Source of the DNA: CAYRSS01 sp964426945
GTDB taxonomy: Bacteria; Planctomycetota; Phycisphaerae; UBA1845
Length of the DNA stretch: 5,106 nucleotides
Direction: 5' to 3'
Assembly (NCBI GenBank): GCA_964426945.1
Contig: CAYRSS010000104.1
Location: 1 to 5,106 of the forward strand
Part shown: positions 1 through 5,106 of the stretch, piece after piece
Position numbering within the stretch: position 1 is the first letter of the stretch
Layout: the number at the start of each line of letters is the position of its first letter
Notes under the pieces: model-generated
What the model was told of the DNA's origin: nothing
Databases searched by the model: none
The model's input: the letters and a program-made list of their open reading frames with translations, nothing else
Made by a program: the position numbers and the translations under genes

Positions 1-696
1 GTTGCGCGCGAAGCGGGGCTGGGTGAGTTGTACCTGGCGAGGGTCGAGAATTTCGTGGCGGGCATCGATCCAACCACGATAGGTTTCGATGCGGCCGTCG
101 AGTTTTCGCCTGACAATCGGGAGGTCGGAAAGGCTGTGTTCTCCGGACCAGTGTCAAGGCGGTTGAGCGAGATCGGCATCTTGCCGAGAGCCTTCAGCCA
201 GCATACGGTCCTGAGGTATCCGGTGATTGCGGAATCACGAATGCGTCGCGCGCCTGTCGCGTACACGCGCTTTCGATGCGTGGCACCAATGTGGGATAAC
301 GCGGCACGACGTGAAAAGGATGGCCGTATCCTCATCGGCTCCACACCGGCAATATACAAACGTTGGCTGCGCGCTGCGATCGCCCAGACGCGGGCCAACC
401 TTGCGGGAGAGGAGCGACTGGTATTCATCAATGCCTGGAACGAATGGGCTGAAGGGTGTCATCTCGAGCCCGATCTAAAGCACGGTCATGCCTACCTCCA
501 GGCAACCCGTGAAGCGCTGGCGGAAGCAGATCAGGCAGTATCTGCGCGAAGCGCATCCGGGCTGGCTTCAGAAATCGCCCCGGCGGCGAGGAGCGGCCAA
601 TCACTTGAGCTTCGTCGTGTTTTCTGGCGTACGGTCGAGCGATTCAGATCCATCGTAGAGCTTTTCAGAGCTGCTTTGCGCCTGCCCACAAAATGA
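1..696 (+). CDS. WbsX-type glycosyltransferase / GH99-like protein, C-terminal part (5' partial)
   Basis: The frame is open from the first base, so the gene begins outside the window and 231 codons are visible. A TTG at 28 is only an internal leucine codon: the residues before it (VAREAGLGELYLARVE) continue the family sequence. The visible part carries C-terminal hallmarks of the WbsX family (GH99-like TIM-barrel proteins found in O-antigen and polysaccharide clusters). These are a PMWDNAARR segment near 286-312, then STPAIYKRWL, then the signature FINAWNEWAEG at about 424-456, followed by HLEPD and GHAYLQATREAL. Family members are annotated as glycosyltransferases, but their fold resembles a glycoside hydrolase, so the direction of the reaction is uncertain. 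The last 55 or so residues, beyond the usual end, are basic and carry no recognised motif. The stop overlaps the next start as ATGA, which implies translational coupling. Spot counts suggest slightly lower GC here than in the downstream genes. The family call is strong; the substrate is unknown. Confidence 0.85.
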   Translation, partial: VAREAGLGELYLARVENFVAGIDPTTIGFDAAVEFSPDNREVGKAVFSGPVSRRLSEIGILPRAFSQHTVLRYPVIAESRMRRAPVAYTRFRCVAPMWDNAARREKDGRILIGSTPAIYKRWLRAAIAQTRANLAGEERLVFINAWNEWAEGCHLEPDLKHGHAYLQATREALAEADQAVSARSASGLASEIAPAARSGQSLELRRVFWRTVERFRSIVELFRAALRLPTK

Positions 697-1772
697 CCGT
701 TCCGCCGAAAACGCGAACTAACGACGCCCGCACTGATGCGCCCGAGATCGCGCTGGTCATCCTGAACTGGAACGGGCGGAACGATACCCTGGCGTGCCTA
801 GAGTCGGTTTCCTCGATCGACTACGCTAACGTACGCATCATCGTCGCAGACAACGGCTCCACAGACGATTCGCTTGGGGCGATCCGACGCGCTTACCCCT
901 GGGTCGAGTTGATCGAGAACGGGGCGAATCTCGGCTTTGCCGGCGGGAATAATTCTGCGATTCGCCATGTGGTCGACTCGGGCGCGGAATTCGTTTTCCT
1001 CTTGAACAACGACACAATCGTTGCACCCGGAATTCTCGCGGCCTTCATGGATGCTGCGCACCGCATGCCTGAGTGTGGTGTGTTTGGCGCCAAGATTTAC
1101 TACCACGATCACAAGGATGTGCTGTGGTACGCAGGGGGCTACTGGGATTCCAACACGCTCAGTTTTGGCGAGTATGGAGCTGGCGAGATTGACGTTGGCC
1201 AGTACGACAGATTAACCGAGACGGAATGGGTGATCGGATGCGCAATGTTCATTCGGGGGGAGGTGTTCGAGAAGGTCGGCCTGCTCGAACCGGCCTTCTT
1301 CCTGAACAACGAGGAGATCGACTTCTGCAGCCGCGCCAAGCGCGCCGGCTTTCGCTGTGCTTACGTGCCCGAAGCGAAGCTCTGGCACAAGATCTCGGTT
1401 TCGTTCGGAGGAGAGGATTCCCCGCTGAAGGAGTACTTCAGCGCTCGCAATCGCCTGCTCTGGGCGCAGCGCAATACGGGCTGGGCGTTGCGTATGCGTA
1501 TCTACTTATCCAGCAGCCGGCTTTTGCTGCGGCGATTCGTCCGTCCGCTGCTGAGCTTTCCCCGAGTCAATCCGTCCCCGCTTCGCGGATGGTGGTGGTC
1601 GGTGCGCGCAGCGTTTCACGACCCGCGGAACCGTGCGGCGGCAATGGGATTTCGCGATTTCTGGCTTCGGCGCTTTGGCGACTGCCCCGACGTGGTGCGC
1701 GAACTGGGGCAGGAATGGAAGGCGAGCCGGAACGCCTCGGCGAGCGCCCCTGGAGTCTCTCGGCTGCGCTGA
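693..1772 (+). CDS. Family 2 glycosyltransferase (GT-A fold, rhamnosyltransferase-like)
   Basis: This complete 359-residue protein should move a sugar from a nucleotide-sugar donor to a growing lipid-linked glycan on the cytoplasmic face of the inner membrane. The GT-A domain starts at about residue 19 with ALVILNWNGRNDT, followed by VADNGSTDDS (51-60), the nucleotide-binding strand and turn. NLGFAGGNNSAIR follows at about 79-91. LLNNDTIV (103-110) supplies the metal-binding DXD equivalent. FLNNEEIDFCSRAKRAGF (203-220) is the acceptor-side acidic motif with the candidate catalytic base, and WHK (231-233) and ARNRLL (251-256) close the domain. This order fits the WbbL/rhamnosyltransferase-like branch of GT2. 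The last 100 residues are rich in Arg and Trp and probably bind the membrane peripherally; I see no clear transmembrane segment. The start at 693 sits in an ATGA overlap with the upstream stop and has no good Shine-Dalgarno, so it is probably translated by coupling. Donor and acceptor sugars cannot be read from the sequence. Confidence 0.93.
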   Translation: MTVPPKTRTNDARTDAPEIALVILNWNGRNDTLACLESVSSIDYANVRIIVADNGSTDDSLGAIRRAYPWVELIENGANLGFAGGNNSAIRHVVDSGAEFVFLLNNDTIVAPGILAAFMDAAHRMPECGVFGAKIYYHDHKDVLWYAGGYWDSNTLSFGEYGAGEIDVGQYDRLTETEWVIGCAMFIRGEVFEKVGLLEPAFFLNNEEIDFCSRAKRAGFRCAYVPEAKLWHKISVSFGGEDSPLKEYFSARNRLLWAQRNTGWALRMRIYLSSSRLLLRRFVRPLLSFPRVNPSPLRGWWWSVRAAFHDPRNRAAAMGFRDFWLRRFGDCPDVVRELGQEWKASRNASASAPGVSRLR

Positions 1773-2102
1773 ATGGACCGCTTGCAATCCGTGAGCATTC
1801 TCTACGCCAGCGAACGCCCTCCCTATCCGTTGTTCTTCGGCGGAGTTGCGCGTTGCGCCCATCAATTCCCTTAAGAAATTGCACATGCGCACGGTGTCAC
1901 TCGCGCAAGCGTGGGAGGAGAAGTGGTTATCGTGCGTCGCGGTGTGCGTTTCCACGCCCCCTCAGGTCATGTCAGCCCGGACTTTCGCGGGGTTCGCCAC
2001 CCCACTACCGGAGATTCCGTCGGCATCATTGAGCAAGGCAGCGCGGGCGTGACTGGGGCCCAGAAAGAATTGGCACACGACAGGACGGTTCATATCAGAT
2101 GA
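1773..2102 (+). pseudogene. Degenerate GT-B (family 4-like) glycosyltransferase remnant with internal TAA
   Basis: An ATG directly follows the stop of the previous gene (TGA-ATG) and opens a 33-codon frame. Its product contains SILYASERPPYPLFFGG followed by VARCAHQ. That pattern is what I expect at the N-terminus of family 4 GT-B glycosyltransferases: a first beta strand, then a Pro-rich, Gly-Gly donor/acceptor loop, then a helix. A TAA at 1872-1874 ends the frame, but the same frame stays open for another 75 codons (EIAHAHGVTRASVGG, later GDSVGIIEQG) up to a TGA at 2100-2102 that overlaps the next ATG. EIAHAHGV would continue the helix after the stop naturally, so a nonsense change in an older gene is the simplest reading. 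At about 109 codons it is far shorter than the 350-400 residues usual for the family; the nucleotide-sugar-binding C-terminal domain is absent, so an internal deletion is also needed. The alternative is a short expressed 33-residue peptide plus spacer. The family assignment rests mainly on the first 33 residues. Confidence 0.6.
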
Positions 2103-2983
2103 AGCATCGCAACGCATTCTGGTTTTTTCAGCTCGCCACCGCGTGGCAAACCGACAATAGCCACAAGGGCTTGGCCCGTGTGGGGGCCTTCGCAAACTTT
2201 GCGTGGGAACTGCTCGTCCGACACCACAGCGCCAGCGCGTCACCGATGGTGGGCAGCGACGTCCCGGATGACGAGAAGCTGACGATCATCGTGCTCAACC
2301 ACAAGCGACCGCAGAACGTCGGCCAGATTGCGCAATACGCGCTGCGCGCCGGCTTCGTGGGGAGCATGATCATTTCGAACAACAGCCAGGCCTACCGGAT
2401 GGCGGACTACGTCAAGGTGAAGGATCCGAGGCTGATCCTGATCGACCAGCCGGAACCTTCTGGGGTGGGTATCAGCCTGGAGCTGGCCCAGGAGTATCGG
2501 TCGCGCTATTACCTTCGCGTGGATGACGACATCTTCCTGCACCCTGCGCAGTTGCAGTGGATCTACTGGAACCTGCGCCAGCAGCCGGATCGACCGCATG
2601 GAATTTTCGGTGCCGCGCTCGTGCAGGAGAAGGATCCGTCGCAGGAATGGCCGTTTGCACACAGGCGCAACGCGAGCGGGCCCGTCGATATCCTGAACGG
2701 GCTGTTCGCCTTCACGCGCGAGCACCTCGATGAGTACTTCCGGCTTTGCCCGCTGCTTGGCATCACCAACCAGCGAACCTTGATGAACGGCGAGGACATC
2801 GTGCTGAGTTACTCCGGGGTACGCCGACCGATGATCCACAACATCGGCCAGATCTGGGAGTGTGCTTCGGAGGCGGTCCCCGGCGTGGCCTTGCACCAGT
2901 CCCGGCCGCGGTTCTACGAAGAGCGCTGGAAGATCTATTCGGAGCTCGCGCGCATCAAGCCGCTCGCCACGGAGGCCAATTGA
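2099..2983 (+). CDS. GT-A glycosyltransferase with DDD motif (GT2/GT64-like layout)
   Basis: This 294-residue protein is a probable cytoplasmic nucleotide-sugar-dependent glycosyltransferase. The catalytic domain begins at about residue 60 with KLTIIVLNHKRPQNV, followed by SMIISNNSQ (89-97). The strand YYLRVDDDIFLHP (137-149) carries the DDD (142-144) that would bind the divalent metal and the sugar-nucleotide diphosphate. GPVDILNGLFAFTREHL (194-210) and NGEDIVLS (230-237) follow; the latter's acidic pair is in the position expected for acceptor binding or catalysis. The order (NHKRP, SNN, DDD, ED) recalls exostosin-type GT64 enzymes as well as GT2, and I cannot decide between them. The first 55 or so residues lie before the domain and resemble nothing I recognise. 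An alternative start is the ATG at 2246 (residue 50), but it has no visible Shine-Dalgarno. I keep 2099 because it forms an ATGA overlap with the upstream frame; a weak AGGA lies 13 nt before it. The stop abuts the next start. Confidence 0.85.
   Translation: MKHRNAFWFFQLATAWQTDNSHKGLARVGAFANFAWELLVRHHSASASPMVGSDVPDDEKLTIIVLNHKRPQNVGQIAQYALRAGFVGSMIISNNSQAYRMADYVKVKDPRLILIDQPEPSGVGISLELAQEYRSRYYLRVDDDIFLHPAQLQWIYWNLRQQPDRPHGIFGAALVQEKDPSQEWPFAHRRNASGPVDILNGLFAFTREHLDEYFRLCPLLGITNQRTLMNGEDIVLSYSGVRRPMIHNIGQIWECASEAVPGVALHQSRPRFYEERWKIYSELARIKPLATEAN
2971..2975 (+). promoter_or_regulatory. Shine-Dalgarno for the lipoprotein gene
   Basis: GGAGG (within ACGGAGG) lies inside the last codons of the upstream glycosyltransferase gene, 8 nt before the ATG at 2984. 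It is the best ribosome-binding site in the window. It supports 2984 as the true start and allows initiation independent of simple coupling across the TGA-ATG junction. Confidence 0.65.
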
Positions 2984-4981
2984 ATGGGCACGACATCGTT
3001 TCTGCCGACGGGCAGACGCCTGAGGGGCATCGGAGGTATTCGCCCGGTGGCCGCCGCGGTCGCCGCGCTGTCCGTGCTTCTGGTGGGTTGTTCGGGTGAG
3101 ATTGAAGCGCCAGCTTTCGAGGACGCATCCACAGCGGCCGGCTTAGGCACATTGGTCGGTATGACCCACGGCGTGGCTTGGGGCGACGCCGACGGAGACG
3201 GCCTTCCCGACCTGTACCTGACCAACCACCTGAACCGCCCCCAACTGCTGCGCAACGCCGGCGGTGGGCGCTTCGAGGATGTCACACAGCACTGGTTCAG
3301 TACCGATTACACGGGCGACGACAGCCACGGCGCCGCGTGGGCCGACCTGGACAACGATGGCCGGCAGGACCTGGTTCAGCTCACCGGCGCCAAGATGGGT
3401 GTGGGAGAAGAGCCCAAGCGCCTGTTCCTCAACCAGGGCGGACGCTTTCAAGAAGTGGCCGAGGCGCGGGGCGTGAACAACCCCTTGGGCCGTACCCGCA
3501 TGCCGCTGTGGCTCGACGTGGACGGCGACGGCAAGCTCGATCTGATCCAGGGCGCCGAGACCCGTTTCGATAAGGTCGAACCGCCCTTCACCTTCCTGCA
3601 GCGAGGCAGCCGCTTCGAGGAGACGCTGCAGGCGCTCGCCTTCCGCGCGCGCACCGTTCCCTTCTGCATCGTCACCGAGCTCGACAACGACGCGCATCCC
3701 GAGGTCGTCTGCCGTGTAGCCGGCAACAACCTTTCGGCACAGATCTTCAGCACACGCACCCAGCCCGCGCAGGAACTCGACCTGCTGCCGGTGTCGGCCT
3801 TCGAGGACATCGCCGCGGGCGATTTCGATAACGACGGCAACATCGACCTCTTCCTGGCCCGCCGCAACCCGTCGGGCAAGGTGGCGTTCGGGCGGCCGGA
3901 CGACAAGACGCTGATCGCCGACCTGACGGTGAAGGAGGCAGAGACCGCCCAAGCCACGACGTTCTCGTTCCGCGCTACGGGCAAGCTCAAGCTGGTGGTG
4001 GCGCCGAAACTGCCGCCCGGGCTGATGAGCCTGCAGAGCATTCGCTTGGGGGCGCAGGGCCAGCCGCCCGCGGCGCTGGAGTTCGTGCTCGACCCTGCAG
4101 CGCCTGATTTCGCGGGGCTGGCTACGGGCATCGCCGAACGCCCCGAATTGCGCATCGGTTTCGAGGCGCCGGACCGCTGGCGCGTGGCGCTGGTCGGCCC
4201 TGGCACCAGCCCGGAAGGGCGCAACCGCAATGTGCAGGTGCAACTGTCGATTGCAGCGGAACAGGCCCTTTCCGACGTGAAGGCCGAAGGCGATGCCGAA
4301 CGCGCCGAACAGGCTCCGCAGCGCCTGTTCATGAACCGCGCTGGCAAGCTGGTCGAGGAGAGCGACAAGCGCGGCATCAACAAGACCCCGATCGCCGCCA
4401 TGAACGTGGTCGCTGCGGACTTCAACAACGACATGTTGCTCGACTTGTTTATCCTGGACTCGGGCGACGTCGGCATGCTCGGCAGCCAGTTGCTGATCAA
4501 CCAGGGGGACGGTGAGTTCGAGGCGCAACCCCTCGGCAACGGCGTGGCCCTGCCGCGCGCCGGTGTGGGCGACAGCGTGACGACAGCGGATTTCGACGGC
4601 GACGGCTTCATCGACGTTCTCGTCGCCACCGGCGGCAGCATGGGGCGCAGCCTCGGGCTGCCCTCGGACCACGGCGCCTACCGACTGCTGCGCAACACTG
4701 GTAACGACAACCGCTGGCTACAGATTGACCTGCAGGGCACGCGCTCGAACCGCGACGGCATCGGCGCCCGCGTGCTGGTGATCGCCGACGGCGTCACGCA
4801 GACCCGCGTGCAGGATGGCGGCATCCACCATCGCAGCCAGAACCAGAGCCGTCTGCATTTTGGTCTTGGCAAGCACGCTCAAGCCGAGCGCGTGGTCGTG
4901 CAATGGCCGAGCGGTGCCCGCCAGGAATTGACCAATATCGGGACCAATCAGGTCCTGCGCATTACCGAACCCACGAATTGA
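2984..4981 (+). CDS. Exported FG-GAP/VCBS-repeat lipoprotein with C-terminal ASPIC/UnbV domain (CRTAC1-like)
   Basis: This 665-residue protein has a basic N-region (GRRLRG) and a hydrophobic stretch (about 22-34) ending in the lipobox LVGC with Cys36, so signal peptidase II should cleave and lipidate it. Ser at +2 predicts sorting to the outer membrane. The mature part has integrin-like propeller repeats with calcium-type loops: DADGDGLPD (68-76), DLDNDGRQD (121-129), DVDGDGKLD (178-186), DFDNDGNID (280-288), a decayed DFNNDMLLD (479-487) and DFDGDGFID (536-544). ELDNDAHPE (232-240) is a further degenerate copy. An ASPIC/UnbV domain follows at about 577-662, with GTRSNRDGIGARV, RLHFGLG and VVVQWPSG as its landmarks. 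Residues 300-445 contain no repeat and form an insert between blades. Such proteins are usually extracellular or envelope-bound carbohydrate- or protein-binding scaffolds; no enzyme motif is visible. Its place directly behind glycosyltransferase genes suggests a role in assembly, binding or export of the polysaccharide, which is inference. The domain calls are secure; the function is open. Confidence 0.93.
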   Translation: MGTTSFLPTGRRLRGIGGIRPVAAAVAALSVLLVGCSGEIEAPAFEDASTAAGLGTLVGMTHGVAWGDADGDGLPDLYLTNHLNRPQLLRNAGGGRFEDVTQHWFSTDYTGDDSHGAAWADLDNDGRQDLVQLTGAKMGVGEEPKRLFLNQGGRFQEVAEARGVNNPLGRTRMPLWLDVDGDGKLDLIQGAETRFDKVEPPFTFLQRGSRFEETLQALAFRARTVPFCIVTELDNDAHPEVVCRVAGNNLSAQIFSTRTQPAQELDLLPVSAFEDIAAGDFDNDGNIDLFLARRNPSGKVAFGRPDDKTLIADLTVKEAETAQATTFSFRATGKLKLVVAPKLPPGLMSLQSIRLGAQGQPPAALEFVLDPAAPDFAGLATGIAERPELRIGFEAPDRWRVALVGPGTSPEGRNRNVQVQLSIAAEQALSDVKAEGDAERAEQAPQRLFMNRAGKLVEESDKRGINKTPIAAMNVVAADFNNDMLLDLFILDSGDVGMLGSQLLINQGDGEFEAQPLGNGVALPRAGVGDSVTTADFDGDGFIDVLVATGGSMGRSLGLPSDHGAYRLLRNTGNDNRWLQIDLQGTRSNRDGIGARVLVIADGVTQTRVQDGGIHHRSQNQSRLHFGLGKHAQAERVVVQWPSGARQELTNIGTNQVLRITEPTN

Positions 4982-4990
4982 GCCTGCAGC

Positions 4991-4995
4991 AAGGA
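4991..4995 (+). promoter_or_regulatory. Shine-Dalgarno for the last, partial gene
   Basis: AAGGA lies 8 nt before the ATG at 5004 in the 22-nt gap after the lipoprotein gene. The spacing is ideal and it decides the start of the downstream gene. Confidence 0.6.
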
Positions 4996-5003
4996 TCCTG
5001 AAC

Positions 5004-5106
5004 ATGCTTTTCTGGCCGAAGAAGAAGCCGAGTTACGAACGCGCCATGGACTGGTTCAAGGCGAACATGGTGCCCGGCCAGGGCATCATCGTTCACACCC
5101 GGCAGA
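5004..5106 (+). CDS. Start of an unrecognised protein (3' partial)
   Basis: Thirty-four codons are visible before the window ends, too short to classify. The ATG follows a well-placed AAGGA and lies 22 nt after the lipoprotein stop, so it is very probably the next gene of the same operon. The protein starts MLFWPKKKPSYERAMDWF and continues with VPGQGIIVHTRQ. There is no signal peptide: the Lys-rich start is followed by an amphipathic, not hydrophobic, segment, so a cytoplasmic product is likely. The start faintly recalls proteins with a prenyltransferase/squalene-cyclase-like alpha-toroid sometimes found in polysaccharide clusters, but this is a weak impression from memory and should not be used as a product name. 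Confidence 0.7.
   Translation, partial: MLFWPKKKPSYERAMDWFKANMVPGQGIIVHTRQ

Noticed and set aside
28..30. TTG as the start of the first gene
   Set aside because: Codons 1-9 of the window are in frame and continue the WbsX-like sequence, so the gene is cut by the window edge and does not start at this TTG.
1226..2032. A 268-codon + strand frame spanning the end of the GT2 gene and the remnant
   Set aside because: It runs out of frame inside the GT2 gene's conserved part and its product is Arg/Ser/Pro-rich with no family features.
1846..2052. A 68-codon + strand frame in the gap between the two glycosyltransferases
   Set aside because: It lies in another frame from the one with the GT-B-like N-terminus and the ATGA junction, has no Shine-Dalgarno, and encodes nothing recognisable. 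It is probably a shadow of the remnant.
2240..2896. A 218-codon minus-strand frame opposite the second GT-A gene
   Set aside because: It is antisense to a gene with clear catalytic motifs, and its product shows no domain or plausible start signal.
3182..4618. Repeated GACGGCGAC-like strings as a DNA repeat array
   Set aside because: They are the codons of the DxDxDG loops of the protein repeats. They are irregularly spaced and not conserved at the nucleotide level outside those loops, so they are not a CRISPR array or tandem DNA repeat.
3143..4672. Long open frame on the minus strand (509 codons) opposite the lipoprotein gene
   Set aside because: It is antisense to a secure gene. Its product is rich in Arg, His, Ala and Val with no domain, which is the usual shadow of GC-rich coding DNA. 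The second antisense frame at 3448-4641 is rejected for the same reason.
4982..5003. Terminator or promoter in the gap after the lipoprotein gene
   Set aside because: The gap is only 22 nt and holds a Shine-Dalgarno but no stem-loop with a T-run and no room for a promoter.

Overview
The window is a 5.1 kb, GC-rich, one-directional piece of a surface-polysaccharide (O-antigen, capsule or exopolysaccharide) gene cluster. Every supported gene lies on the + strand. GC content, codon choice and a Gram-negative outer-membrane-type lipoprotein signal suggest a proteobacterium, perhaps a betaproteobacterium. That taxonomic guess is inference, since no rRNA or tRNA gene is present to fix it.

Layout, left to right. 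(1) Positions 1-696 hold the 3' end of a WbsX-type sugar-transfer protein whose start lies outside the window. (2) Positions 693-1772 encode a complete family-2 (GT-A) glycosyltransferase of the rhamnosyltransferase-like type. (3) Positions 1773-2102 hold what looks like a broken glycosyltransferase gene. Its first 33 codons read like the N-terminus of a GT-B (family 4) enzyme, then an in-frame TAA interrupts it, and the same frame continues to the next gene. (4) Positions 2099-2983 encode a second GT-A glycosyltransferase with a clear DDD metal-binding motif. (5) Positions 2984-4981 encode a large lipoprotein with FG-GAP/VCBS calcium-loop repeats and a C-terminal ASPIC/UnbV domain. (6) Positions 5004-5106 are the start of another gene, cut by the window edge, that I do not firmly recognise.

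The genes are packed as an operon: two ATGA stop/start overlaps (693 and 2099), two immediate TGA-ATG junctions (1773 and 2984) and one 22-nt gap before the last gene. I see no internal promoter or terminator. The likely division of labour is that the glycosyltransferases add successive sugars to a lipid-linked glycan on the cytoplasmic side of the inner membrane, while the lipoprotein is exported and acts in the periplasm or at the outer membrane. Its role in the pathway is not evident from the sequence.

The points most worth a second look are the decayed glycosyltransferase remnant that keeps the coupling junctions at both ends, and the roughly 145-residue insert that splits the propeller repeats of the lipoprotein.
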